A stretch of DNA of 22,045 nt, from the NCBI GenBank assembly GCA_019594235.1, contig JAFDTG010000012.1:1-22045 (forward strand), read 5' to 3'. Source of the stretch: Candidatus Saliniplasma halalkaliphilum (GTDB lineage Archaea > Thermoplasmatota > Thermoplasmata > Halarchaeoplasmatales > Halarchaeoplasmataceae). Below, piece after piece: positions 1 through 9,800 of this stretch. Under the pieces are notes generated by a model that was given only the letters and a program-made list of their open reading frames with translations, ran no database searches and was not told the origin of the DNA. The translations under genes and the position numbers were made by a program. Positions within the stretch are counted from its first letter, which is position 1. Every line of letters starts with the position of its first letter.

Positions 1-49
1 GGGATAATTTTACCTATAAGCGATAAGATAAAAGTTATCAAAACTTAAT

Positions 50-1171
50 TCAAACCTGAACTTTGACTAACCTGTATTCCCGGAACGCTCTGACCACTTT
101 CATGTAACCTTTTTCTCGTATCTTCTTATTAAGATCTTCATTACCGGTATCAGCTCTTAGGTAGGGAGTTTTCTTAAGTTTTGTAGGAGTGGATAATATG
201 TAGATATTGTTCAATCCAGCTTTTTTAACTACCTCTGGACTGATCTGCTGGTTTCCCCGCCCCAAAAAGAATCCCTGGTTACCTATCATGGAAACCACGA
301 TCTTGATCCCTGCAGCGTCTTTAGCAGCCTCTAATATATCCTTTTCAGCCACGTCTAATTCTAAAATCTCTTTATTCTTTAAGATATCTACACCTAATAT
401 CGTATGTTCAATATCCAAACTCTTCTGGATCTCAGCTGTTGTAGATCCGGGACCTAGAACAAAGATGTAGTCAGGATAGTATTCCATCTCTTCGATTATA
501 TAACTGGCGATATCGTATTTCATCTCGTCCTCTTCCACGGACATGAAGCTCTGTTTACCCAGTTGGATGTAATGTGGTTCGTAGATACTCTTGGCTTCAC
601 CGTGAAGTTTTATCTCCCAACTCCCCTCTCTGTATCTGTCCTCGTCCAAGTCCATTATTTCAACGGTGCCGATGTCAGCCTTACCTTCAACAAAATCGTT
701 GAACAGTTGAGCACTAGATTCTGGATTAACACCGAATACTCCGCTGTGCATCTTCACACCGGCGGGGATCCCCAATATCGGCAATTTCGTTCCAACCTCT
801 TCGAAAACGTCTCTAGCTGTTCCATCCCCTCCACAGAATACTATCAATTCCACATCATTTTCCAAGAACTCTCTTACAGCTTTATGTGTATCGTTAGATT
901 CCGTTCCCCCGATATCGTCCTCAGGTGGTTCATAAACGACGGTTATTTCATCTTCAGGGAAGATCTTTTTGAGCGAGTCTTCACCCATGATACCTTCTGC
1001 TGTGTACCATTCATGACCTCCTTTCATCTCACGGAGAGCCTTCTCAGCCCTATTTCGGGCTACTGGTTCTGCGCCACGTTCAACAGCCTCTTCGTAGACA
1101 CCGTCGGTACCTTTTAAACCCACTCTACCTCCCATCCCGGCTATCGGGTTGATGACGAATCCTATCTTCAT
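50..1171 (-). CDS. COG3199-type ATP/polyphosphate-dependent NAD kinase
   Basis: Predicted cytosolic kinase that phosphorylates NAD to NADP. The 373-residue protein opens with a beta-strand and glycine loop (INPIAGMGGRVGLKGTDG, about residues 7-24) typical of the archaeal COG3199 group. It carries the NAD-kinase signature GGDGTARD at about residues 114-121, followed by GIPAGVKMHSGVF (134-146), the second nucleotide-binding segment. The length fits COG3199, which is longer than the NadK/PpnK type. The ATG at 1171 is used; no Shine-Dalgarno is evident, and a weak TATA-like CTTATTTCG lies about 31 nt upstream, so the message may be leaderless or nearly so. It is divergent from queE across an 83-bp gap. 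The family is clear, but substrate and phosphate donor (ATP or polyphosphate) cannot be read from sequence, and some relatives sit in acetoin operons (AcoX) with an unclear role. Confidence 0.85.
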   Translation of the reverse strand: MKIGFVINPIAGMGGRVGLKGTDGVYEEAVERGAEPVARNRAEKALREMKGGHEWYTAEGIMGEDSLKKIFPEDEITVVYEPPEDDIGGTESNDTHKAVREFLENDVELIVFCGGDGTARDVFEEVGTKLPILGIPAGVKMHSGVFGVNPESSAQLFNDFVEGKADIGTVEIMDLDEDRYREGSWEIKLHGEAKSIYEPHYIQLGKQSFMSVEEDEMKYDIASYIIEEMEYYPDYIFVLGPGSTTAEIQKSLDIEHTILGVDILKNKEILELDVAEKDILEAAKDAAGIKIVVSMIGNQGFFLGRGNQQISPEVVKKAGLNNIYILSTPTKLKKTPYLRADTGNEDLNKKIREKGYMKVVRAFREYRLVKVQV

Positions 1172-1222
1172 GTTCTCGAAACATAGTAATCGCCTTTCGA
1201 AATAAGGTTTTTGGAAGCAAGA

Positions 1223-1231
1223 TTATATTTA
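1223..1231 (+). promoter_or_regulatory. TATA box for queE (leaderless)
   Basis: TTATATTTA is centred about 28 nt upstream of the queE ATG. At the usual archaeal TATA-to-start distance of 25-28 nt, transcription would begin at or next to the ATG. No Shine-Dalgarno is present, in agreement with a leaderless mRNA. Confidence 0.55.
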
Positions 1232-1254
1232 TCAGTTATCGGGATTAAGTTCCC

Positions 1255-1878
1255 ATGAAGATCACTGAGATTTTCTATTCACTGCAGGGAGAAGGCACCC
1301 AGATAGGCTTACCAACGGTATTCATCCGAACTTCAGGATGTAATCTGAGGTGCGAGTGGTGTGATACAAGGTACGCATGGGAAGGTGGAGAAGAATATAC
1401 AATCCAAGAAATCAAGAAAAAGATAAACGCTTATCCGGCAAAGAGAGTTTGTATAACCGGTGGAGAACCACTGATACAGGATGATTTACTAGACCTCGTA
1501 GATGAATTGATTCAAACCTATGGGATCTCTATAGAGACCAATGGGTCCTTGGATATAGAATCGATATCTAAAAAGGATGTCCACATATCTATGGATTACA
1601 AAACACCTTCATCTGGTATGTGTGAAGAGATGAGGGATGAGAACATCGACTTTTTAAAGACCACTGACGTACTCAAATTCGTTATAGCCGATAAAGATGA
1701 TTACGATTTCGCTAAAGAAACAATAGAAAAACTTAACCCACCTTCTGAGATAGTTTTTCAGCCTGTTCACGGTATCGAGCTGAAAGACTTGGCGGAATGG
1801 GTTATCGAAGACGGTATCGACATCAGGATTCTCCCACAACTGCACAAACTGATATGGGGAGATAAAAAAGGTGTTTGA
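1255..1878 (+). CDS. queE: 7-carboxy-7-deazaguanine synthase (radical SAM)
   Basis: QueE converts 6-carboxy-tetrahydropterin into 7-carboxy-7-deazaguanine, the precursor of preQ0; in archaea this feeds archaeosine in tRNA. The 207-residue protein has the N-terminal IFYSLQGEGTQIGLPTVFIR segment diagnostic of QueE. It has the radical-SAM cluster motif CxxxCxxC as C29, C33 and C36 (CNLRCEWCD), and ITGGEPL at about residues 88-94, the SAM-binding glycine motif. The length matches the family. The ATG is placed by the N-terminal motif and by a TATA box at leaderless distance. No other 7-deazaguanine gene (queD, queC, tgtA) is adjacent, so partners must be encoded elsewhere. Confidence 0.93.
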   Translation: MKITEIFYSLQGEGTQIGLPTVFIRTSGCNLRCEWCDTRYAWEGGEEYTIQEIKKKINAYPAKRVCITGGEPLIQDDLLDLVDELIQTYGISIETNGSLDIESISKKDVHISMDYKTPSSGMCEEMRDENIDFLKTTDVLKFVIADKDDYDFAKETIEKLNPPSEIVFQPVHGIELKDLAEWVIEDGIDIRILPQLHKLIWGDKKGV

Positions 1879-1926
1879 TCGGTTTTGCTAATTATAAGGT
1901 TCGATAAGCCGTTGACCTGTGATCTT

Positions 1927-1986
1927 TCAGATAATAGATTCAATCTCTCTGACAGCTTTTTCCTCGATAAGTAGGCGATAACTCAT
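1927..1986 (-). pseudogene. Truncated RelE/ParE-type toxin remnant
   Basis: The ATG at 1986 overlaps the antitoxin stop as ATGA, the usual coupling in type II toxin-antitoxin pairs. It opens a frame reading MSYRLLIEEKAVREIESII and then TGA at 1929-1927. This looks like the first beta-strand and first helix of a RelE/ParE toxin (typical start M-S/T-Y-x-h-x-I-x-x-x-A-x-x-x-h). RelE toxins are normally about 80-95 residues. Reading past the TGA gives only 12 more codons before a TAG at 1890, and queE ends at 1878, so no full toxin can fit. I infer a toxin gene inactivated by a stop and 3' loss. A chance short frame is possible but less likely given the ATGA overlap. Confidence 0.5.
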
Positions 1987-2183
1987 TCAAAAGCTTCATC
2001 GAAATCAGTGAATTTGCCTTCTTCCCGTCTCTCCTTGAGCATATTGATGAATTTTTCTTTTTTGTAGGCTTCTATCATCTCATTTAAAAGTTCATCGTAT
2101 GTTTGCCCTTTATGACCTAACTTCTTCAATCTCTCCATCGTTTCCTTAGTGACCGGTATCCTCTTATCTGCCAATGTCATCAT
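1983..2183 (-). CDS. Small antitoxin-like protein (ribbon-helix-helix type)
   Basis: A 66-residue, charged protein beginning MMTLADKRIPVTKETMERLK, then KKLGHKGQTYDELLNEMIEAYKK. The pattern of a short N-terminal strand (KRIPVT), a helix (KETMERLKKLG) and a second helix (TYDELLNEMIEAY) is that of archaeal antitoxin-like ribbon-helix-helix proteins of the VapB/DUF7557 kind, which bind DNA as dimers and neutralise a downstream RelE or PIN toxin. The C-terminal tail (KERREEGKFTDFDEAFE) would be the toxin-contacting part. The expected toxin is represented only by a broken 19-codon start. A palindrome sits directly upstream. Either ATG 2183 or ATG 2180 could be the start; a weak TATA-like TACAAATATT fits 2180 at about 26 nt. 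Family membership comes from pattern only. Confidence 0.7.
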   Translation of the reverse strand: MMTLADKRIPVTKETMERLKKLGHKGQTYDELLNEMIEAYKKEKFINMLKERREEGKFTDFDEAFE

Positions 2184-2186
2184 ATG

Positions 2187-2212
2187 TTGTAAATAGTTTA
2201 CAATATTTGTAA
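2187..2212. promoter_or_regulatory. Palindromic operator of the antitoxin gene
   Basis: TTGTAAA-tag-TTTACAA at 2187-2203 is a perfect 7-bp inverted repeat with a 3-bp spacer. A third half-site, TTGTAA, follows at 2207-2212. It begins 4 bp upstream of the antitoxin ATG, between the ATG and the weak TATA-like TACAAATATT (2202-2211). Dyads of this kind in front of ribbon-helix-helix antitoxins usually serve autorepression. Binding is inferred. Confidence 0.6.
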
Positions 2213-2293
2213 GTTATGGTAAAAAATGGTCGATATAGTTCTTATCTTATTTAACGAGCCTAAATCTATAACTCGATAAAATCCAGTGTTATC

Positions 2294-2308
2294 GTAAATA
2301 AAAAAAGA
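2294..2308 (-). terminator. T-rich terminator after acyl-CoA synthetase gene
   Basis: Immediately after the TGA at 2309 the minus strand reads TCTTTTTTTATTTACG, containing a run of seven T. Archaeal RNA polymerase terminates at such T tracts without needing a hairpin. No strong stem is visible. Confidence 0.5.
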
Positions 2309-3697
2309 TCACTCACATCGGAACTCTTTTTCTCTAGTTCCTTCACCGAGCTTCACCAAACCGTTGACAGCCGCAACACCATCTTCTGGAGTTTCGTAAA
2401 CCGGGATTCCATGATCTTCGAGCTTTTTACTCATCATCTGTGTGAATTTACCACCAGGAGCTATCGCGATGATCGGTTTGCCGTGCCTTTTCATATTCAC
2501 AGTTTTAGGGACGATGTCTTCCTCTATAGCTGGGGAGTGGAAAAGGAACACTACTATCAAGGCATCTACGTTTTCATCTTTCAAAACGATATCCATGGTG
2601 GTTTCGTATCTTTCAGAGGGAGCGTCCCCGACTATATCTACTGGGTTATTTAGGGACGAATGTCCCGGGATCATACCGGACTCGACTTCTTTCTTGAACT
2701 TTTCCCTCGTACTTTTCGAAAATTCTGCTAATTTCAATCCGGACCATGTAAGTGAATCAGCGCACATGACTCCGACTCCTCCGCCATTGGTCACAATACC
2801 TACTCTGTCACCTTCTGCCATAGGCTGACATCGGAGAGCTCTCAATATCACCACAAGTTCCCTTACAGATTTAACTCTTAAGATTCCAGCCTGTTTGAAA
2901 GCGGCGTCGTAAACCTCGTCCTTTCCAGCCAAAGACGCCGTGTGTGACGCTGCAGCAGAAGACCCTGCACTGGTTCTACCGGATTTTAGAGCAATTATAG
3001 GTTTGCTGCATTTCTTAGCAGCTTCCATGAACTTCCTACCATCTTTCAACCCTTCGATGTAATACGTTATGATCTCAGTTTCATCATCTTCGCTGAGATA
3101 CTCTATCAGATCAGCTTCATCAAGACCGGCCCTATTTCCATAACTGATGAACTTGCTTATACCTATCTCTCTCCCAGAGAACCAGTCTAACATGGCGGCC
3201 CCGAAAGCACCACTCTGAGAGAGAAAAGCAACAGAACCTTTTTCTGGGCGAGCCTGTCTTTCAGGAGGATTAAAGATAGTATCCAATTCGTTTTTCGAAT
3301 TGTAAATTCCGAGACAATTAGGACCGATGAATCTTACACCATACTTATTGGCATTTTCAACGACCTTCTCCTCCAGTTCGACCTCTCCGGCCTCTCTGAA
3401 ACCTGCTGTTACGATAATAGCATTCCCTATCCCTTTTTCTCCGCATTCTTTTATCACCTGGGGAACGAACTTTGCTGGGATCGCTATCACTGCAAGATCG
3501 ATATCGTCATCTACATCTTTGACTGAACTATATGCAGGAACCCCCATGACCTCGTCTTCTTTGATATTGATAGGGTAGACTTGACCATCATATTTTCTCA
3601 TGATAGATTTCATGATGGCATTGCCAACCTTACCTTCTTTATTCGAGGCTCCGATGACGGCCACGCCTTTTGGATAGAACATATCGCTGAGGTCCAT
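2309..3697 (-). CDS. acdA: Acyl/acetyl-CoA synthetase (ADP-forming), alpha subunit
   Basis: Alpha subunit of the ADP-forming acyl-CoA synthetase, which converts an acyl-CoA, ADP and phosphate into the acid, CoA and ATP: the substrate-level ATP step of peptide and sugar fermentation in archaea. The 462-residue protein has an N-terminal CoA-binding Rossmann domain (FYPKGVAVIGASNKEGKVGN, from residue 7). It also has the succinyl-CoA-ligase-like segments RFIGPNCLGIYN (122-133) and SVAFLSQSGAFGAAMLDW (155-172). The phosphorylated histidine is His252 in SAAASHTASLAGKDE. The length equals stand-alone alpha subunits. The ATP-grasp beta subunit is neither fused nor adjacent, so it must be encoded elsewhere. 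The start is supported by AGGAG 6 nt upstream and a TATA box. The acyl substrate (acetate, branched-chain or aryl acids) cannot be decided. Confidence 0.9.
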   Translation of the reverse strand: MDLSDMFYPKGVAVIGASNKEGKVGNAIMKSIMRKYDGQVYPINIKEDEVMGVPAYSSVKDVDDDIDLAVIAIPAKFVPQVIKECGEKGIGNAIIVTAGFREAGEVELEEKVVENANKYGVRFIGPNCLGIYNSKNELDTIFNPPERQARPEKGSVAFLSQSGAFGAAMLDWFSGREIGISKFISYGNRAGLDEADLIEYLSEDDETEIITYYIEGLKDGRKFMEAAKKCSKPIIALKSGRTSAGSSAAASHTASLAGKDEVYDAAFKQAGILRVKSVRELVVILRALRCQPMAEGDRVGIVTNGGGVGVMCADSLTWSGLKLAEFSKSTREKFKKEVESGMIPGHSSLNNPVDIVGDAPSERYETTMDIVLKDENVDALIVVFLFHSPAIEEDIVPKTVNMKRHGKPIIAIAPGGKFTQMMSKKLEDHGIPVYETPEDGVAAVNGLVKLGEGTREKEFRCE

Positions 3698-3703
3698 GCT
3701 TAG

Positions 3704-3737
3704 CTCCTACTGGGGTCATATACCTTTTATATATACA
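3704..3737 (-). promoter_or_regulatory. Promoter and Shine-Dalgarno of acdA
   Basis: On the minus strand a strong TATA element, TGTATATATAAAAGG (3737-3723), precedes AGGAG (3708-3704), which sits 6 nt before the ATG. A TATA centre about 33 nt upstream of the ATG implies a leader of only several nucleotides. It is one of few genes here with a clear Shine-Dalgarno. Confidence 0.6.
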
Positions 3738-3770
3738 TCTTTTGTCTCTTATATCGTTATTTTAGGAAAA

Positions 3771-3778
3771 ATTATAAG
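3771..3778 (+). promoter_or_regulatory. TATA-like element of the giant S8 protease gene
   Basis: ATTATAAG, preceded by an A-rich GGAAAA stretch, is centred about 44 nt upstream of the ATG at 3819 and predicts a short leader of roughly 18 nt. GAGAG at 3805-3809 is at best a weak Shine-Dalgarno. The element lies in the divergent gap shared with acdA. Confidence 0.4.
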
Positions 3779-3818
3779 TCTTATCTGTTCCCATAAAGAC
3801 TGTTGAGAGTAATGAAAT

Positions 3819-6800
3819 ATGGATAGGAATGACCTTTTATACGTTTTCGTCGTGATATCATTATTAACCAGTTCTATATTCGGGGCTATTGTTCCTAATC
3901 TAGAATCTACAACTTTAAATGAGGAAAAAATCACCACCGATACAGATCCAAATAACGATATTGGAAGGATAGAATATTCCTTCGAAGAGGAAAAATACGA
4001 TATACCTTATTGGAGGGAATATGAGGAACCAATTGGACATATGACCACACCTACAATAAGTGCACAGGATGAAAATCAGGAAACCGATGAATTCCAAGAA
4101 AAACAACAATATGAAAAGGAAATAACTGAAGCTGAAAATTCACTAACTGAAAATTACCTAGAACACACTCCGGTAATAATCGATGATGACGATGAATTAG
4201 CAAACCTAGCAGACGAAAAAGGTTGGCCAGGCCAGGGTACTGAAGATGACCCGTATATTATCAGCGGATACGCTATCGACGGTCGTGGAGGTCACTCCGC
4301 CATCTATATCGGTAATGTTACAGAACATCTTACCGTAAAAGATTGTTACCTTTTCAACGCCACTGGAGAAGAAAGTCATAGAACATTCGCAGCCGGATCG
4401 ACTTTGTTCAATAGTAAAAATACACTTTTAGAAAATAATACTATAACTCAAAATCATCGGGGTATAGATCTATTGGATTCATCAGATAACATAGTCGATG
4501 ATAATGATATATTTGATAACATAGGATCTGGAATCCTCGTTGAAAATGGATTAAACAATATTTTATCAAACAACTCTATCGATGATAACAGCGAGGGAGT
4601 CAACCTCTTAAATTCCATGGATAACATTCTATTAAATAATACTATAGAAGAAAATAGCCTGGGTATCGCCATACTTGAATATAGTGAGAGCAATTCCATC
4701 ATATCTAATCATATCGAAAGTAATCCTATGGGGATATCCATTCATGATTCAAACTATAATACATTGGAGAAGAACACGGTATCGAATGGACAAACAGGCA
4801 TCGAGATATCTGGATCATCTAGAAATCACATGATCGATAACACGATATTGGATACATCAAACGGTGGTGTCATCCTAGAAAATTCTTTCAATACTGATAT
4901 CGAGAATAACTCCATGCAGAACTGTGGTTTGATCCTCGAAGGGTTTTTGATGTCCCATTATGACAGCCACATAATAGATTCAGAAAATATGGTAAACGGT
5001 GGGGGCCTATTTTATTTAAAAAATCAGACTGGAGAAACCATCACAGGATCGGTGGGACAGGTAATTTTAGTCAACACTACAGGTTCTCACATAAACGGCA
5101 TCGATGTTAGCAATGTCGGTAGAGGTATTCACTTAGCATACTCTAACGATAATCAGATATCATATATTGAATCTAATTCCAATAACAGACAGGGTATATT
5201 GTTAGAAAATTCCCACTTTAACCATATAGATAACAGTTCTTTCGAAGATAATCTAGAAGGCATAACTATCGAAGATTCAGAGTTAAATATCTTTGAAAAC
5301 AATACGGTCTCTAACAATCGTGGAGGGTTTGTACTTTCAAATTCACCACGAAACCAGATGATCAACAACACGGTAAGATGGAATCAGAACGGTGTAGATA
5401 TATGGTCTTCAGATGATACGGGATTATATAATAACACTATAGAGGATAACAGCAGATACGGTGTATTAATTTCTAGTTCTAGATTTAACGTACTCGAAGA
5501 TAATTCACTCCAAAGTCATGGTGTATTCATAGATGGAACTTCGAAAGAATACTGGAATACACATACTATCGAAGTTTCCAACACTGTCAATGGTTCGCCT
5601 TTACGATATTACAAGAATGAGACGAATACACAAGTCCCATCGGATACTGGTCAAGTAATCTTGTCTAACAGCAGCGATATGACCATCATCGATCAAAACC
5701 TGAGTGAAGTCTGTGCAGCCATCCTTCTTGGATTTTCGGATAATAACGAGATATCAAACGTATCCATCAGTCGAACCACTTTTTTTGGGATGCGTTTAGA
5801 AAACTCCCACGGTAATCAAATCGAAGACAGCTTTTTAGAAGACGGTTCCGATGGTATAAACATCAGGAATTCCAGGGATAATATTCTTTTCAATACCACA
5901 ATCACAGAACACTCCAGGGCCATCATCATGTGGCAGTCGAGCCAGGATAATGAAGTTACAGAAAGTGAAATCGTCCAGAACAGGCATGGGATTTACCTAT
6001 ACAAGACCGATAACATATCCGTTGAATCAAACAACATCTCTTACAATGATAATAGTGGTATAACGATATCATCATCCAAGGGTGATAGCGTTATAGATAA
6101 TTTTATCCTGAATAATGGTAGAGATGGTGTATTTTTATCTTCATCCTTAAGAACTACTTTGAGTAACAATACTTTTGAAACTGGTGGTGTGAGGATCAGT
6201 GGAAGAGATATCTTACAATGGAACACACATACGATCGATATCTCGAACAGAGTGAATGATTCCCCCATCCATTATTTTAAAAACGAAACTGAAGGTCAAG
6301 TCCCATCGGATGCAGGCCAAGTCATATTAGCTAACAGTACTGGTATATCAGTTCAGGATCTTGATCTGAATGATGTAGCCATAGGCATACTGATCGGGTT
6401 TTCTGATCACAACGATATCATCAACAATACATTAGCAGATAACTATTACTCGGGGTTAAGAGCAGAATTTTCTATAGGCAATCTTATCGAGAACAATAGT
6501 TTTGCGGGGAATGATGAAGGATTAGTTCTAAGAAATTCTGAAGCAAATGAATTTGTTGGTAACGAGTTGAGTAACAACAACAGAGCTATCTATCTGTATT
6601 TATCTGAGATAAATGTTATAGAAAACAATACGATAGAGGACCATACACATTCTGTTCTTATCTTCTTATCAAATTACAATGAAATGTATAACAATACGAT
6701 AACCGAAAGCCAAGACTATGGTATTTCATTAAGACATTCGATTGGAAATATGATCACCACTAACAATATTTTAAAAAGCGAGGAGTCCGGCATTTTACTA

Positions 6801-9800
6801 TATAGTTCGCATGAAAATGTTATTCAGAGTAATGATTTATACCTAAATAAAAATGGTTTGAAACTTGAATATTCCGACGAAAACATGATCTCTGAGAACG
6901 AGTTAACGAATAATGAGATCGGTATAAATTTAGAAGGGTCGTATCAAAACACATTGTATAAAAATTATTTAAATGACAATATAGATGGTATCAGGTTATA
7001 CTATTCTTCAGATAATACTTTGCGTAACAATCTCTTGAATAAGGATGAATTAGATTTAGGCGGTGAAGCGGATGATAATGTAAATTACGAAGCTGGAACT
7101 GTACTGGTTAAACTCAACACTAGTTATTTTGAAGGAAAGGGATCTGAGAAACTAACCATGGACATATTAGTAGAAAAAGGAGACAAGTTGTCAAACGAGG
7201 TGATGGGAAGGACGTCTAGGATCTTTTCATCTGTTAACGGATTCGAAATAAAACTTGACGGAAATATAGGAGTTCATGAAGCGATATATAGACTTTCAAA
7301 GATGCCTGAAATTTCATATGCGGAACCCAATTATTATTATGAACTTTCAAGTGACCTAGAACCATCAAATGTACCTAACGACCCTGGTTATGATTCACTG
7401 TGGGGTATGGATAAGATAAGCGCTCGTGGAGCATGGAACGAAACAACAGGCAGCGAAGATGTAATTATCGCAGTTGTTGATACTGGTATCGATTATACCC
7501 ATGAAGATTTAGTGGATAATATGTGGGAGGATGAGAACGGTTACCACGGCTATAATGCGGTCAACGATTCTTATTACCCAATGGATGGACACGGTCACGG
7601 AACACATGTAGCAGGAACCATCGGTGCGGTCGGTGACAATGAATTAGGGGTCGTGGGAGTAAATTGGAATGTCAGTTTGATGGCCTTGAAGATGTTCGAT
7701 GACAGCGGTTCTGCGACAACGACTCAGGCTATTGAATGTCTAGAGTTTGTGCTGGAAAAGAAAAGAGAGGGGGAAAACATAGTGGCGACTAGTAACAGTT
7801 GGGGTGGGAGTACATACAGCCAATTACTCAGAGATATCATAGAAGAACATCGTGATGAGGGCATATCGTTCGTAGCAGCCGCTGGGAATGATGGAGAAAA
7901 TAACGACCTTAGTCCAACTTACCCTTCCAGCTACAGCTTGACGAATATAATCTCTGTAGCAGCTACGGATCAGTCTGACGAACTTGCTTCCTTTTCTAAC
8001 TATGGCGAGAACAGCGTACACGTTGCTGCACCAGGCGTTCATATAAACAGTACCTGGAGAAACGATGATTATCGTCGTTTGAGCGGCACTTCTATGGCAG
8101 CGCCACATGTTTCCGGTTTAGTTGGTCTTATAGCGTCTCATTATCCGTCATATGATCATAATAATCTCAAGAACGTCGTACTCTCTTCTTCAGACCAACT
8201 AGATAATTTAGAAAACATGCTCTTGACCCCTGGTAGGATCAATGCTTCTAAAGCGATAGAAGCTTCCACTCAATCACAACCATACTTTTGGACACACCGT
8301 CCCACTAACATGTCCGAACTTTCGGTGATAACTGAAACTGAGATATTGATCTCTCTTACAGATGGTGTTGATCCAGTGCTAGAAGCTGACGTCGATGTAA
8401 AATTTAGTTCCGGAGAGGATCCAATGATCCTGAAAGATGACGGAACCGGTAGTGATGAAGAAGGAGATGGTTATTACACGGGTACGTGGTTCCCATCGAC
8501 TTATGGTGAGATAACTCTAGAGATTACGGCACAAATAGATACATGGCAGGAGACTAAAGAGGTTACAGTAACCGTTTTTGGAGGAAGTACGGGCATCTCT
8601 ATAATTCAATCGGATGATAATGAAATAACGGGGAATCATGTAGCATGGACAGATAACAGAGCTTTGTATATCCAAGATTCTGAAAATAATGAAGTGATCA
8701 ACAACAATATCTCAGATAATAAGGGTAACGGTGTGTATCTGTATGAGAGCCATAAAAATAACATAACTGGTAATGATATATCATACAACGGGATGGATGG
8801 TGCATATTTGTGGGACTCACATCATAATTATCTATATAATAACACACTCAATTCCAATACAGACAATGGTTTAAGTCTTCAATATTCTAAATTTAACGAG
8901 ATCAAAAATAGTGATTTTAAAAACAATGAAAGGGGCATATCACTCTATAGTTCAAGTTATAATGATATACGATACAATGATCTTTCTTTTAACGAACAAT
9001 ATGGCATTTTACTTCGTGAATCATCTACACAAAACATAATATTTTCAAACGAAATCAACTCAAATGCTGTGAAAGGTATATTCATACAGAGCTCCAGCCA
9101 TAATAACCGCATAGTAGACAATACACTCATGGAGAATTCGATAGGTCAAAATAATTACGCTCTTCGAATCTGGAATTCAGATAATATCACATTGAAGGAT
9201 AACTATCTCTCGAACAATGAAAGAGGGATATACCTCCGGTATTCAGATCATAATAATTTAAGAGACAATGTCATCAAAGATAACTTTGGGAAAGGAATTT
9301 ATCTATCCGTGTCAAATGAAAATGAATTTTATGACAACGGTATTTTATCAAATAAAGGATACGGTATCGATTTATCTAGTTCAGATTCAAACTACATCCA
9401 GGGTAATAGGATTTCAAATAATACGAGAGGAATCTCCATCAGTTCCAATTCATATTTTAATAACCTAATGAACAACTCCATAAATCACAACTCTGGTCAT
9501 GGCGTTTATTCTTCCACATATGGTAATACGTTCAAAGGGAATTATGTTTCTCACAACCAGAGGAAAGGAATGTACGTTTCCAGTTCACACGATAATTTGA
9601 TTGTAGGTAACGAACTTAAATACAATATTGAGGAAGCACTTTATATATTGAATACTGAAAATAATCTGGTCAGGGATAATACATTAATTCAAAATGAAGA
9701 CTATGCCATCTATCTGAGTGGGTCAGTAAACAACACGATTTATCACAACAATTTTATCAAAAACGGATACCAGGCTTACGATGATGGTGATAATACTTGG

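Noticed and set aside
1..49. A hairpin terminator after the NAD kinase gene (AAGTT...AACTT followed by TTTATC)
   Set aside because: The stem is only 5 bp of A/T-rich sequence with a short T run; too weak to call.
563..1117. A 184-codon open frame on the plus strand
   Set aside because: It lies opposite the clearly recognisable NAD kinase gene and shows no family motif; shadow frame.
4190..9770. Short, roughly 66-72 bp periodic DNA similarity that could suggest a CRISPR array or satellite repeat
   Set aside because: The period follows a protein coil of 22-24 residues in one uninterrupted frame, the units are not identical, and there are no constant repeats with unique spacers.
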